DNA from: an uncultured Sphingomonas sp.
GTDB lineage: Bacteria; Pseudomonadota; Alphaproteobacteria; Sphingomonadales; Sphingomonadaceae
Direction of reading: 5' to 3'
Assembly (NCBI GenBank): GCA_913776045.1
Contig: CAJYOI010000003.1
Span: 1-64,000, forward strand
DNA length: 64,000 bases
Part shown: piece by piece, positions 16,451 through 25,304 of the stretch
Numbering within the stretch: position 1 is the first letter of the stretch
How the letters are laid out: each line of letters opens with the position of its first letter
The notes under the pieces: generated by a model
What the model was told of the DNA's origin: nothing
The model's database searches: none
What the model saw: only the letters and a program-made list of their open reading frames with translations
Program-made: the position numbers and the translations under genes

Positions 16451-17133
16451 GCCGCCGAGATAGAGCGTTGTTCGACGCAGGCAAGCAGGGCTGCGGCCAG
16501 ATCGTCGGCATGATCGACGACCTGCGTCGCCCCGGCGCCCGTCAGCATGGGCGGCGTATGATAGCCCCAGGCCACGCCGACCGCGTGCGCGCCTGCCGCA
16601 CGACCCATGGTCATGTCGTAGCTGGTGTCGCCGATCATGACGGTCTGATCGGGCTTAGATCCAGCGTCCGCGATCGCCGCGAGCGCCATCGCCGGATGCG
16701 GTTTCGACGGATGACGGTCGGCGGTCTGCAGCGTGACAAAGGCCGATGTCAGGCCATGCGTCGCCAGGATGATCGATAGACCACGGTCGGACTTGCCCGT
16801 CGCGACGCCCTGGGCCCAGCCGCTGTCGGCGAGCGTCGCGAGGGCATCGGCGATGCCCGGATAGAGCGGTTCGTGAGCGAAGTCGGGCGTGCCGCGCATC
16901 GCGACGAACGCGTCCTTGTAGGATTGCGCGAGCACGTCGCAGAACTCTTCGTCGGCTTGCGCGTGAAGTACCGCCATCGCCTGCGGCAGGCTCAGACCCA
17001 CGATGCCACGAATCGCTTCACGCGTCGGGGGCGTCAGCTTGTGACGATCGAAGGCGCGCTCGACCGCCAGGCAGATGTTGGCGGCGGAATCGACCAACGT
17101 TCCGTCGCAGTCGAAGAGGGCGAGGCGGGTCAT
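16447..17133 (-). CDS. HAD-superfamily hydrolase, phosphoglycolate phosphatase-like
   Basis: 228 aa. HAD motif I LFDCDGTLVDSAANI, motif II in VATGKSDRG, motif III Lys in HPSKPHPAM, and motif IV MIGDTSYDMTMGRAAG, with a helical cap between motifs I and II. This is the Gph/PGMB subgroup; glycolate phosphate, pyrophosphate or a sugar phosphate is possible. ATG 17133 overlaps the PaiB-like gene end by four bases. Confidence 0.88.
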   Translation of the reverse strand: MTRLALFDCDGTLVDSAANICLAVERAFDRHKLTPPTREAIRGIVGLSLPQAMAVLHAQADEEFCDVLAQSYKDAFVAMRGTPDFAHEPLYPGIADALATLADSGWAQGVATGKSDRGLSIILATHGLTSAFVTLQTADRHPSKPHPAMALAAIADAGSKPDQTVMIGDTSYDMTMGRAAGAHAVGVAWGYHTPPMLTGAGATQVVDHADDLAAALLACVEQRSISAA

Positions 17134-17729
17134 GCGAGGCTCCGCATCAGTTGCGCAATGCCGCGGCGGCCGGCAGTCTCGCTGGCGTCCGCCGCCGCGA
17201 GGCGCGCCGCCTCGGGCTTGTTCTGCCCAAGCTTCAGCGTGCCGCGCCACGCAGTCACCTCCAGCCTGAAGCCGACGATGCCGTTCAGCAGTGCGTCGAT
17301 TTTGCGGGGGTCCATCTTGTCGCGGGTCCAGGCGGGTTTGGGCAGGCGGGCCTCGTTCTCGGCCGTCAGCCGGTCGACCTGTGCGATCAGCGCGTCGCGG
17401 TCCATGCGGCGGACGGGGCCTTCCAACTCGACCGCGGCATAGTTCCAGGTCGGTACCTGATCGGGGCCGAGGCCGTACCAGTCGGGGCTGATATAGCCGT
17501 CCGGCCCGAGCACCGCGAACACCGCGGTCGCGCCGTCGAGGTGGCGGGTCAATCCATTCCCGCGGGCGAGGTGCAGGCCGATCGTCGTGTCGTCCAGCCA
17601 CACCACCGGCACCTGCGCGACCCGCGGCCCGTCCGGCGTCGCAGCGAAGAGCTGGCCGAAGGCGATCTCCCGCACGAACGCGCGTATCGCGTCACGGTCT
17701 TCCCAGCGAAAACCGGGGTTCGGGTGCAT
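17130..17729 (-). CDS. PaiB-family FMN-binding protein
   Basis: 199 aa. PaiB/FMN-binding split barrel: N-terminal FVREIAFGQLFAATPDGPRV, QVPVVWLDD, GLHLARGNGLTRHLDGATAV, then ISPDWYGLGPDQVPTWNYAA and LNGIVGFRLEVTAWRGTLKL with GQNK. The W.YA and KLSQN/KLGQN-type motifs are diagnostic. Described as a negative transcriptional regulator in Bacillus, but FMN binding is the supported property. It starts three bases after the RluA-type gene. Confidence 0.88.
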   Translation of the reverse strand: MHPNPGFRWEDRDAIRAFVREIAFGQLFAATPDGPRVAQVPVVWLDDTTIGLHLARGNGLTRHLDGATAVFAVLGPDGYISPDWYGLGPDQVPTWNYAAVELEGPVRRMDRDALIAQVDRLTAENEARLPKPAWTRDKMDPRKIDALLNGIVGFRLEVTAWRGTLKLGQNKPEAARLAAADASETAGRRGIAQLMRSLA

Positions 17730-17732
17730 GAC

Positions 17733-18968
17733 CTAGGTGCGGCCGCGCGGCTTGGCGGGAGGCTTGGGCGGCGGCCGGCCGCGCGAAGCCGCCGATTTGC
17801 CGCGCGCAGGACCATTTTTGAGCGGGGCCCTGCTCGTGCCCGCGGGCTTGCCCTTGGCTGCAGGCTTGTCCGTTGCCGCCCGCGCCTCGCCACGCCCGCG
17901 GCGTTCGCCCTTGCGATCCTTGCGGATCGTCTTTGCGTGCGCCTTCGCCCGCTGCTTTTCCTCGGCGCGGGTGGGGGCGGGGCCTTCGTCGTCGAGCGGG
18001 CGGTCGCCCAGCGTCAGGTCGAGACCCAGCGTCTTCATGCTCTCGGCGAAATGTTCAGGGAGTTCGGCGGTCACGTCGACCCGCCCGGCATCGGGATGAT
18101 CGATACGGATGCGGCGTGCGTGAAGGTGCATCTTGCGGCTGATCCCGCCGGTCAGAAACGCGTCGAGCCCGCCGTATTTGCCGTCGCCGACGATCGGATG
18201 ACCGATCGCGGCCATATGCACGCGCAACTGGTGCGTGCGACCGGTCAGCGGCTGCAGTTCGACCCAGGCGGCGCGATTGCCGACGCGTTCGATCACGCGG
18301 TAGCGGCTGCGCGAGGGCTGCCCTTCATGCTCGCTGACATGCATCTTTTCGCCGCCGGTACCGGGCTGCTTTGCGATCGGCAGGTCGACCAGGCCATCGG
18401 CGATGTCGGGCACGCCCGCGACCAGCGCCCAATAGACCTTGCGCGCCGTGCGCCCCGAAAAGCTCTTGGCGAAATAGGCCGCCGCACGCGCCGACCGCGC
18501 GATCAGCAGTGCGCCGGAGGTATCCTTGTCCAGCCGGTGGACCAGCTTTGGCCGGCCTTCGGCGTCGAATTGCAGCGCGTCGAGCAGGCCGTCGACATGC
18601 TCGGTCGTCTTGGTCCCGCCCTGCGTCGCGAGACCGGGCGGCTTGTTGAGCACGATCGCCTGCGCATCGCGGTGGATGACCATGCTGCGCGCAAAGTCGA
18701 TTTGGTCGTCGGTCAGCGGCGTGCGCTCGCGCTTGGGGCGGCTGGCAGCGGCGGGCGTCGGCGCTTCGGCGGGCGGTACGCGCAGGATCTGGCCGGCGGA
18801 CAGGCGAGCGCCCGGTTCGGCGCGGGCGCCATCGACGCGCAACTGCCCGGTACGCGCCCAGCGCGACACGGTGTTGAAGCTGACGTCGGCCATGTGCCGC
18901 TTGAACCAGCGGTCGAGCCGGATGCCGTCGTCATCGGCGCCGACCCTAAATTCGCGCACGTCGCTCAT
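17733..18968 (-). CDS. RluA-family pseudouridine synthase (RluC-like)
   Basis: 411 aa. An N-terminal S4 domain (DDDGIRLDRWFKRHMADVSF) leads to the catalytic domain with KPPGLATQGG, the catalytic Asp in HRLDKDTSGALLIAR and LTGRTHQLRVHMAAIGHPIV. Family role: pseudouridine in 23S rRNA; RluC-type is favoured, RluD possible. The last 65 or so residues are a Lys/Arg/Pro/Ala-rich tail (KPAAKGKPAGTSRAPLKNG and similar), likely an RNA-binding extension. The start at ATG 18968 overlaps the crcB end by four bases; the longer frame to 19367 is a crcB shadow. Confidence 0.93.
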   Translation of the reverse strand: MSDVREFRVGADDDGIRLDRWFKRHMADVSFNTVSRWARTGQLRVDGARAEPGARLSAGQILRVPPAEAPTPAAASRPKRERTPLTDDQIDFARSMVIHRDAQAIVLNKPPGLATQGGTKTTEHVDGLLDALQFDAEGRPKLVHRLDKDTSGALLIARSARAAAYFAKSFSGRTARKVYWALVAGVPDIADGLVDLPIAKQPGTGGEKMHVSEHEGQPSRSRYRVIERVGNRAAWVELQPLTGRTHQLRVHMAAIGHPIVGDGKYGGLDAFLTGGISRKMHLHARRIRIDHPDAGRVDVTAELPEHFAESMKTLGLDLTLGDRPLDDEGPAPTRAEEKQRAKAHAKTIRKDRKGERRGRGEARAATDKPAAKGKPAGTSRAPLKNGPARGKSAASRGRPPPKPPAKPRGRT

Positions 18969-19339
18969 GCCACACTCCGTGCGATGGCCAGGCCGCCGAA
19001 TAGCGCGGCGATCGATCCGACGACCGAGGCGAGGACATAGCCGCCCGCCAGCGCCAGCGCGCCGCGTTCGATCATCAACGCGGCATCCAGGCTGAAGGCG
19101 GAAAAGGTGGTGAAGCCGCCCAGCACGCCGACACCAAGCAACAGCCGCGCCTGCTCGCTGCCGCCGCGGCCCGCCAGCAGACCGACCAGCAGGCCCATCA
19201 ACAGGGCGCCGATCAGATTCACGCCCAGCGTACCATAAGGATAATCCGGCCCGAAGGCGGTCAGCGTCCAGCGCCCGAACAGATGCCGCGCACCCGCACC
19301 GACCGCGCCGCCGGCCATCACGATAAAGAGGTTGCCCAT
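18965..19339 (-). CDS. crcB: Fluoride channel CrcB/Fluc
   Basis: 124 aa, four hydrophobic helices, dual-topology fluoride exporter. Family motifs: GGAVGAGARHLFGRW, PYGTLGVNLIGALLMG (the TLxVNxxG block) and GVLGGFTTFSAFSLDA, the GGFTTFSTF pore motif. No fluoride riboswitch consensus is visible in the 73 bases upstream. First gene of a six-gene minus-strand run. Confidence 0.94.
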   Translation of the reverse strand: MGNLFIVMAGGAVGAGARHLFGRWTLTAFGPDYPYGTLGVNLIGALLMGLLVGLLAGRGGSEQARLLLGVGVLGGFTTFSAFSLDAALMIERGALALAGGYVLASVVGSIAALFGGLAIARSVA

Positions 19340-19412
19340 GCCAGCGCGGTAGCGCGGACAGGCGCAAAGGTCACCTTATGATTGTCGGGGACTTGATTGC
19401 GGAGGATGGTGG

Positions 19413-20135
19413 CTAGTTCGCCCCGGTGACGATCAGGCGCACATCCGTCATACCGCCGGCGTCGCGTGCGAACAGGGTGATCGCACCGCCGTCGCGGGCG
19501 CGACTCGCGGTCAGGACATGCAGGCCATCGGCGGCCTGATAGGTCACGCCGAAGCCGGCGCGGGTCAGCCGGGCATATTCGCTCGCCAGAAACGGCGCGG
19601 GCGGCGCGGCCGCGCCATAGGCGATCGCGCGCAGATGGCAGGTCGGGCCGTCGCTACCCGCAGCCTCGATCACCCGCGCGCTGGCGGGCAGCGGCACGTC
19701 GGGGGGCATCAGTGTCGCCCAGACCGCGGAATAGCGTAGCGCCGGGGCACAGGCGCTCGCCACGGGGTCGCCCAGCCGTTCGGCCAGCGCACCCAACGTC
19801 AGCGCACCGCGAGCGATCGTGCAGGTGCGGCACGCGCCGGAGGCGGGGTCGGGCAGCGGCGCAACGGCGGCGATCGGACCGGCGGGAACTACGTCGATGG
19901 GCGGGATGGGCGCGGACATCGGCAGGTCTGGCGGACGGACGGCGTCCTGATTTGCCAGATGGGACAGCTGCTGATCGCTCATCAGCGGGCCGGCGATGGC
20001 GATCGACAGCATCGGGTCGATCGGGCGGGTGGCCGTCGTAGGTGGTGCCGCTGCCGGAGTCGCAGTGGTGCCGCCACACCCGCCAAGCAGGGCGGCAACG
20101 CCCAGAATCACGAGGGGGATGGCGGAGACGCGCAT
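19413..20135 (-). CDS. Predicted lipoprotein of unknown function
   Basis: 240 aa. Signal peptide ending in a lipobox VAALLGGC, then a Thr/Ala/Pro-rich linker, a paired-cysteine segment SGACRTCTIARGALTLG with further cysteines (VASACAP, GPTCHLR), and a beta-rich C-terminus ending DVRLIVTGAN. The family is not recognised; periplasmic side of a membrane is inferred from the lipobox, and the even number of cysteines suggests disulphides. The start MRVSAIPL (20135) is preferred; 20147 adds four residues. Confidence 0.65.
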   Translation of the reverse strand: MRVSAIPLVILGVAALLGGCGGTTATPAAAPPTTATRPIDPMLSIAIAGPLMSDQQLSHLANQDAVRPPDLPMSAPIPPIDVVPAGPIAAVAPLPDPASGACRTCTIARGALTLGALAERLGDPVASACAPALRYSAVWATLMPPDVPLPASARVIEAAGSDGPTCHLRAIAYGAAAPPAPFLASEYARLTRAGFGVTYQAADGLHVLTASRARDGGAITLFARDAGGMTDVRLIVTGAN

Positions 20136-20278
20136 GGCCTGTGACATAGGCCAGGGGCGATTAACGAAGCGTTCGGCATCAATGTCGGCCCGTCAAACCG
20201 GGCAAGCGAAGGCCTGAATGCGAACGTGGCGCAGTGTATTATCTTGCAAAGACACTGCATCCCACCCATATCGGGACC

Positions 20279-20500
20279 ATGCTGAACATCCTCTCGATCC
20301 TCACCGGCCTGGTGTCGCTGATCTTCGTGATCCCGGGCGTCATTCCTCTTCTGGGCTGGATCAACTGGCTCGCCATTCCGATCGCGGTCGTCGGCCTCGT
20401 CATCGGTATGTTGTCGAGCAGCAATACCGGCCGGAACCTCAACATCGTGATCCTGCTGATCGCGGTGATCCGCCTGTCGCTCGGCGGCGGCATCTTCTGA
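20279..20500 (+). CDS. Small hydrophobic membrane protein
   Basis: 73 aa, not recognised. Nearly all of it is hydrophobic, with three membrane stretches: ILSILTGLVSLIFVIPGVIP, INWLAIPIAVVGLVIGML and NIVILLIAVIRLSLGGGIF. ATG 20279 is used; an open frame to 20234 adds a less likely leader. It stands alone and is followed directly by a strong terminator hairpin, which supports expression. Confidence 0.6.
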   Translation: MLNILSILTGLVSLIFVIPGVIPLLGWINWLAIPIAVVGLVIGMLSSSNTGRNLNIVILLIAVIRLSLGGGIF

Positions 20501-20506
20501 TACGCA

Positions 20507-20536
20507 AAGGCCCCGGCGATTGCTCGCCGGGGCCTT
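20507..20536 (+). terminator. Strong hairpin terminator after the small membrane gene
   Basis: A perfect 13-bp stem, AAGGCCCCGGCGA paired with TCGCCGGGGCCTT, closes a TTGC loop. It lies 7 bases after the stop at 20500 and between two convergent genes, so it may act in both directions. The run of T is only two bases. Confidence 0.8.
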
Positions 20537-20559
20537 CCGTCTCTACCCGTCAGCCGGGC

Positions 20560-21126
20560 TTAGCGGCAGCGCACGTTGCCGCGTTCGATCTCGCGACCCA
20601 GCACCGCGCCGCCACCGGCGCCCAGCAGCGTGCCGAGCAGGCCCGAGCCGCCGCGATCCAGCGCGTTGCCCAGGAAGCCACCAGCGACGCCGCCGATGAT
20701 CAGGCCGGTCGTGCCGTCGCTGCGGCGGCAATAATAGCGGTTGTCATAGCCGCGATAGATGCGGTCGTTCCGGCCGAGGCGGCGGACCTGATAAGAGCGA
20801 CCGTCGCGATAATAACGGTCGGCGTAATAGCGGCCCTGGCCACGCTCGTAGCGGTTCCAGTCGTAGTTGCGATACTGGCGCCAGTCACGCACGTCGCGGC
20901 GATAGTCCTGGCGGGCGTCGCGGACTTCGCGGTTATACTCGCGGCGCGCCTCGCGGATGTCGCGGCGCGAATCGGCGTCGCGGATGTCGCGGCGATAGTC
21001 GCGCTGCGCATCGCGGACTTCGCGATTATAGTCGCGCTGTGCTTCGCGCGGGGACTGCTGGGCTGCGGCCGGCAGTGCGGTCAGGCCGGTCGCAGCAACA
21101 GCAATAGCCAGAATGGCGGTACGCAT
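20560..21126 (-). CDS. Secreted Arg/Asp/Tyr-repeat protein with glycine-zipper tail
   Basis: 188 aa. Signal peptide with cleavage near ALPAAAQQ. Residues of about 25-90 are built from repeated short charged units (variants of AQRDYRRDIRDA and EARREYNREVRDA), predicted highly helical and Arg/Asp/Tyr-rich. The C-terminus is a double glycine-zipper (GLIIGGVAGGFLGNALDRGG, then LLGTLLGAGGGAVLGREIER). Glycine-zipper 2TM proteins associate with the outer membrane; function is unknown. The repeats are also visible as periodic DNA. Confidence 0.75.
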   Translation of the reverse strand: MRTAILAIAVAATGLTALPAAAQQSPREAQRDYNREVRDAQRDYRRDIRDADSRRDIREARREYNREVRDARQDYRRDVRDWRQYRNYDWNRYERGQGRYYADRYYRDGRSYQVRRLGRNDRIYRGYDNRYYCRRSDGTTGLIIGGVAGGFLGNALDRGGSGLLGTLLGAGGGAVLGREIERGNVRCR

Positions 21127-21207
21127 AACATCCTCCTACTAAGATGAGATGCGTGCACAACGCCGGCTAAATCACGGAAGTTGCGTGAACGAAAAACTAC
21201 TTCCCGT

Positions 21208-22047
21208 TCACTTGGACGACAGGTCGATCCGCTTGGTCAGCGGATAGGCGAACAACAGATCGGAACCGCCATCACCTGCGATTGTCGCGGTTCCGGTAAC
21301 CGTCAGGCACTCGCCTGCGGTGAAGCCGGTATCGTCGGCGGTGCCCGATCCGGTGATCGGGACCAGCCAGCCGCTGACCCCGTCCGGCACCGTGACCTCA
21401 CGCGTGCCCGCCGACCAGCGCTCCAGCACGAATTTCGGCCCCTCGACCAAAATCTCGCGGTCCTCCGACACGCGGCCGGGCGCCGGCTGGGGCACGAACG
21501 GTTCGGCGTCGCTGACCGCGATGCCGTCGTCCAGGTGCAGCTCGCGCGGGCGGCCATAGTCGTACAGGCGGTAGGTCGTCTCCGAATTCTGCTGGATCTC
21601 TATCACGGTCAGGCCAGCGCCGATCGCGTGGATCGTACCGGAGGGTGAATAGAAGAAGTCGCCCGCCTTCACCGGCTTCCAGTCGACCAGCCGCTCGATC
21701 GACCCGTCGAGCGCGGCGGCGCGCAGGGTTTCGTCGTCCACCTTCTCATGCGTACCGATCGCAATCGTCGAATCGGGTTCGGCGGCCAGGATCAGCCAGC
21801 ATTCGTCCTTGCCGCGCGGCAGGCCGCGGGCCTGGGCCTGTTCGTCGTCCGGATGGACCTGAATCGACAGCTTCTCGGACGTGAAGAGATATTTCACCAG
21901 CAGGTCGGGTTCGCTGTCGCCCGGCGTCTGGAACCAGACCTCGCCGATCGGCTCCCCATCCTTCGCCGGATCGGCGAAGCCCGGCCACAGATCATGGCGA
22001 CCCCAGGGCTTTTCGACGCGATGGGTGGCGAGCTTCGTGACGGTCAT
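21208..22047 (-). CDS. Class I mannose-6-phosphate isomerase-like
   Basis: 279 aa, short single-cupin form. It begins KLATHRVEKPWGRHDLWPGF; zinc ligands are suggested in SIQVHPDDEQA and KDECWLI, and in the GTIHAIGAG stretch, with QQNSETTYRLYDYGR as the family block near the active-site Arg. Expected reaction: fructose 6-phosphate to mannose 6-phosphate. The start MTVTKLATHR (22047) is preferred over a 19-residue longer frame. Confidence 0.88.
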   Translation of the reverse strand: MTVTKLATHRVEKPWGRHDLWPGFADPAKDGEPIGEVWFQTPGDSEPDLLVKYLFTSEKLSIQVHPDDEQAQARGLPRGKDECWLILAAEPDSTIAIGTHEKVDDETLRAAALDGSIERLVDWKPVKAGDFFYSPSGTIHAIGAGLTVIEIQQNSETTYRLYDYGRPRELHLDDGIAVSDAEPFVPQPAPGRVSEDREILVEGPKFVLERWSAGTREVTVPDGVSGWLVPITGSGTADDTGFTAGECLTVTGTATIAGDGGSDLLFAYPLTKRIDLSSK

Positions 22048-22167
22048 TCCAACGGGCCTCTGGTCGTTATGTTGCGGACGCGAAACGCCGATCGGGTAGG
22101 GCAATTTCCCGTCATACGGAAAAACATTTTGAGCGCGCGATCCGCTAAGCTAAACGCAGGCCCAGCC

Positions 22168-23016
22168 ATGCGTATGTCCGTATCCCGCGCCGTCGCGCTT
22201 TCGACCCTCGTCCTCACCGCGCTTGCGACCTCGGCCTGCGCCGGGCGGGGCGGCGGCAAGGCCGATACTCCGTACGTCGCCCGCGACGTGAACACGCTGT
22301 ACGCAGCGGCGAAGGATCGCCTCGACCGCGGCCAGTATAAGGAAGCCGCCGCGCTGTTCGACGAGGTCGAGCGCCAGCACCCCTATTCGATCTGGGCGCG
22401 CCGCGCGCAGGTGATGGGGGCGTTCTCCTATTATCTCGCGCAGGATTATACCCAGGCGATCCAGTCGTCGCAGCGCTTCCTGTCGGTCCACCCCGGCAAC
22501 CGCGACGCGCCCTACGCCTATTATCTGATCGCGCTCAGCTATTACGAGCAGATCAGCGACGTGACCCGCGACCAGAAGATCACGCAGCAGGCGCTGGACG
22601 CGCTGGGCGAGCTCAGCCGCCGCTATCCCAACACCCGCTATGCCGCCGACGCGCGGCTGAAGATGGACCTGGTCCGCGATCACCTGGCGGGCAAGGAAAT
22701 GGAGATCGGCCGTTTCTACGAACGTCGCGGTCAGTGGCTGGCGGCGTCGATGCGCTTCCGCTCGGTGGTGGACCAGTATCAGACGACGACCCATACGCCC
22801 GAGGCGCTGATGCGTCTGGTCGAAACCTATCTGGCGCTGGGCGTGCGCGAAGAGGCGCAGAAGTCGGCCGCGGTGCTCGGGGCGAACTATCCCGGTACCG
22901 ACTGGTATCAGCGCGCCTACGACCTGATGGGGAAGTATCCGGTCTTGCCGCCGCAGCCGGCGAAGGACCCGGTCGGCGCGCTGAAGCCGGTGGGCGAGAA
23001 GCCGACGAAGAGCTGA
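22168..23016 (+). CDS. bamD: Outer-membrane assembly lipoprotein BamD
   Basis: 282 aa. Lipoprotein signal ending at LATSAC, then TPR-like repeats starting ARDVNTLYAAAKDRLDRGQY. Family blocks: YKEAAALFDEVERQHPYSIW, YYEQISDVTRDQKITQQALD and RRYPNTRYAADARLKMDL. It is the essential lipoprotein of the BAM complex that inserts beta-barrel proteins. A Pro/Lys-rich tail ends the protein. It diverges from the mannose-6-phosphate isomerase gene and is followed by tlyA. Confidence 0.96.
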   Translation: MRMSVSRAVALSTLVLTALATSACAGRGGGKADTPYVARDVNTLYAAAKDRLDRGQYKEAAALFDEVERQHPYSIWARRAQVMGAFSYYLAQDYTQAIQSSQRFLSVHPGNRDAPYAYYLIALSYYEQISDVTRDQKITQQALDALGELSRRYPNTRYAADARLKMDLVRDHLAGKEMEIGRFYERRGQWLAASMRFRSVVDQYQTTTHTPEALMRLVETYLALGVREEAQKSAAVLGANYPGTDWYQRAYDLMGKYPVLPPQPAKDPVGALKPVGEKPTKS

Positions 23017-23042
23017 GCGCCACCCGCGTTTCCGCACAGGTC

Positions 23043-23810
23043 ATGGCCAAGATCCGCGCCGACCAATTGATCGTCGATCGCGGCCTGGCCGAAAGCCGGA
23101 CGCGCGCACAGGCGCTCGTCATGGCCGGGCTCGCCTTCATCGGCGATCGCAAGATCGACAAGCCGGGCCAGATGGTCGCTGCCGACGCCGCGATCGAGGT
23201 GAAGGGGCGCGATCATCCCTGGGTGTCGCGGGGCGGGATCAAGCTGGCGCATGCGCTGTCGCATTTCGCGATCGACGTGACGGGCGCGGTCGCGATCGAC
23301 GTCGGCTCCTCGACCGGCGGTTTCACCGACGTGCTGCTGACCAACGGTGCGTGCCGTGTCTACGCGGTCGATTCGGGTACCAATCAGCTCGCATGGAAGC
23401 TGCGCCAGGACGGCCGCGTGGTCGTCCACGAACAGACCAGCGCGCGCATCCTGACCGCGGCGCATATTCCCGAACCCGTGGACCTGGTCGTCTGCGATGC
23501 GAGCTTCATCGGCCTGTCCAAAGTTCTCGACGTGCCGCTCGGCTTCACGAAGCCCGACGCGCGACTGGTCGCGCTTATCAAACCGCAGTTCGAGGCGGGG
23601 CGCGACGAGGTAGGCAAAGGTGGCGTGGTGCGCGATTCTGCCATCCACGACCGCGTCTGTCGCGAGGTCGCCGACTGGCTGGAGTCGACCGGCTGGAGCG
23701 TCCAAGGCCTGACGACCAGCCCGATCACCGGCCCCGAAGGCAATGTCGAATTCCTCATTTTGGCACGCAATGGCGCGGCGCGCGTTGTCGAGCCCGATGC
23801 GGCGCGATAG
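23043..23810 (+). CDS. tlyA: TlyA-family rRNA 2'-O-methyltransferase
   Basis: 255 aa. N-terminal S4 RNA-binding domain (KIRADQLIVDRGLAESRTRA) and an FtsJ-type SAM domain with VAIDVGSSTGGFTDVLLTNG and the catalytic-lysine-type segment LVALIKPQFEAGRDEVGKGG. VSRGGIKLAHAL is the family hinge block. Annotated in databases as haemolysin or as rRNA cytidine-2'-O methyltransferase; the second is supported by domain content. Confidence 0.93.
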   Translation: MAKIRADQLIVDRGLAESRTRAQALVMAGLAFIGDRKIDKPGQMVAADAAIEVKGRDHPWVSRGGIKLAHALSHFAIDVTGAVAIDVGSSTGGFTDVLLTNGACRVYAVDSGTNQLAWKLRQDGRVVVHEQTSARILTAAHIPEPVDLVVCDASFIGLSKVLDVPLGFTKPDARLVALIKPQFEAGRDEVGKGGVVRDSAIHDRVCREVADWLESTGWSVQGLTTSPITGPEGNVEFLILARNGAARVVEPDAAR

Positions 23811-23844
23811 GGACGCTGCCGAAACGAACGAGGAACGACTGTCG

Positions 23845-24399
23845 GTGAGCGAAATCGCGTCCAAGGGTCAGTTGCGTATGTCCTTTCTGCGGTGGGCAGT
23901 GGTCACGGTGCCGCTGATCCTGCTGCTGGGCTTTGCGTCGGGGCGCATGGTGCCATCGGGCAGCGACAATGCGTGGTACATGGCGCTCGCCAAGCCCGCG
24001 CTGACGCCGCCGGGCTGGGTGTTTCCGGTCGCCTGGACGACGCTCTACATCCTGCTCGGCCTCGCTGTCGCGATGATCGCCGATGCGCGCGGGGCCCGGG
24101 GGCGCGGCGCGGCGCTCGGCCTGTTCGCGCTGCAATTCGCCGGCAACCTCGCCTGGACGCCGCTGTTCTTCGGTGCACACAAGGTGACGGCGGCGCTGGT
24201 GCTGATCGTCGCCATCCTGGTGCTGACGATCGCCACGACCTTTGCCTTCGCGCGCATCCGCAAGGCCGCGGCATGGCTGCTGGTGCCGTACATGGTGTGG
24301 CTCAGCTTTGCCGCGATGCTCAACTTCGGCATCCTGCGACTGAACCCCGATGCGGAAACCCTTGTGCCCGCGTCCGCGACCACCCAAATCGCGCTCTGA
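23845..24399 (+). CDS. tspO: TspO/MBR family membrane protein
   Basis: 184 aa, five membrane helices. The family blocks are ALAKPALTPPGWVFPVAWTT with LYILLGLA, LQFAGNLAWTPLFFGAHKV and a late VPYMVWLSFAAMLNFGIL. TspO binds porphyrins. The start GTG 23845 (SEIASKGQLRMSFLRW) is preferred, with GAGGAA about 13 nt upstream; ATG 23797 overlaps tlyA by 14 bases. Confidence 0.9.
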   Translation: MSEIASKGQLRMSFLRWAVVTVPLILLLGFASGRMVPSGSDNAWYMALAKPALTPPGWVFPVAWTTLYILLGLAVAMIADARGARGRGAALGLFALQFAGNLAWTPLFFGAHKVTAALVLIVAILVLTIATTFAFARIRKAAAWLLVPYMVWLSFAAMLNFGILRLNPDAETLVPASATTQIAL

Positions 24400-24414
24400 G
24401 GAGAATTACCTGAC

Positions 24415-24681
24415 ATGCAGAGCGACAACCGGATTTTCGACGATTTCGTGAAGGTCCTGAACGGTGCGGCCGGCACGATGGCCGGCATGGGCCGCGAAGC
24501 GGGCGAAAGCGCGCGCGAGCATCTGAAGTCGTGGATCGGCGGCATGGACTTCGTCGCGCGCGAGGAATTCGACGCGGTGAAGGCGATGGCCGCTGCCGCG
24601 CGCGACGAGAACGACGCGCTGAAGGCCCGGATCGACGCGCTGGAAGCGAAGCTGACCGGATCGGCGACGCCGACGACGTAA
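24415..24681 (+). CDS. ubiK: UbiK/BMFP-family ubiquinone accessory factor
   Basis: 88 aa. An amphipathic N-terminal half (DDFVKVLNGAAGTMAGMGRE) is followed by the BMFP coiled coil: DFVAREEFDAVKAMAAAARD and DALKARIDALEAKL. UbiK assists aerobic ubiquinone synthesis; BMFP also has membrane-fusogenic activity. Preceded by GAGGAGAATTACCTGAC, a good ribosome site. It starts 15 nt after tspO. Confidence 0.88.
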   Translation: MQSDNRIFDDFVKVLNGAAGTMAGMGREAGESAREHLKSWIGGMDFVAREEFDAVKAMAAAARDENDALKARIDALEAKLTGSATPTT

Positions 24682-24797
24682 GGCGCTCTTTCGGACGCCT
24701 GCCGGCACCGATGCAGGCGCCCGACCACCACTTCTCCACAGTATTCCATCGTCCGCGCGCTTGTGCGCTGCGGTGAAGATTGGCATTTTCGCCTGTA

Positions 24798-25304
24798 ATG
24801 ACGATCGAAGATCTCGAAAACGACCGCGACGACGCGGCGCCCATCGACATGCTGGAGCGCTATTTCGCTGCGCACGGCTGGTCGTGCGAGCGCGACGACG
24901 ACGAGATCGTCGCGAAGGTGAAGGGCAGCTGGACCGAATATGAGTTGCGCGCGATCTGGCGCGAGGATGACTCGGTTCTGCAGTTCCTCGCCTTTCCCGA
25001 CGTGCGCGTCGCGGACCATGCGCGGGCCGCGATGTACGAGACGATCGGGCTGGTCAACGAACAGCTCTGGGTCGGCCATTTCGAACTCTGGTCGTCCAGC
25101 GGCATCCTGCTCTATCGCCACGCCGCGGTGATGAGCGGCGAGGACGGCCCGCAGCTGAGCCTCGACGGTGCCGAACTGATGGTCGAAAGCGCGATCGACG
25201 AATGCGAACGCTTCTACCCCGTGTTCCAGTTCGTGCTGTGGGGCGGCAAGACGCCGAAGGAGGCGATCGCCGCCGCGATGATCGAGACGCAGGGCGAGGC
25301 GTGA
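24798..25304 (+). CDS. YbjN domain protein
   Basis: 168 aa. The YbjN fold is recognised from DMLERYFAAHGWSCERDDDE, the DDSVLQFLAFPDVRV strand pair and NEQLWVGHFELWSSSG. Members are tied to type III chaperone-like folds or stress regulation; no firm function. The start MTIEDLEND (24798) is preferred over 24780. Its stop overlaps the GTG start of proC. Confidence 0.85.
   Translation: MTIEDLENDRDDAAPIDMLERYFAAHGWSCERDDDEIVAKVKGSWTEYELRAIWREDDSVLQFLAFPDVRVADHARAAMYETIGLVNEQLWVGHFELWSSSGILLYRHAAVMSGEDGPQLSLDGAELMVESAIDECERFYPVFQFVLWGGKTPKEAIAAAMIETQGEA

Noticed and set aside
17151..19040. Long plus-strand frame opposite paiB, rluA and crcB
   Set aside because: Shadow of three well-supported minus-strand genes.
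19340..19412. Fluoride riboswitch upstream of crcB
   Set aside because: The 73 bases upstream do not contain the conserved riboswitch blocks.
24780..24797. Longer start for the YbjN-domain gene
   Set aside because: The six added residues show no family match, and ATG 24798 gives the expected N-terminus.
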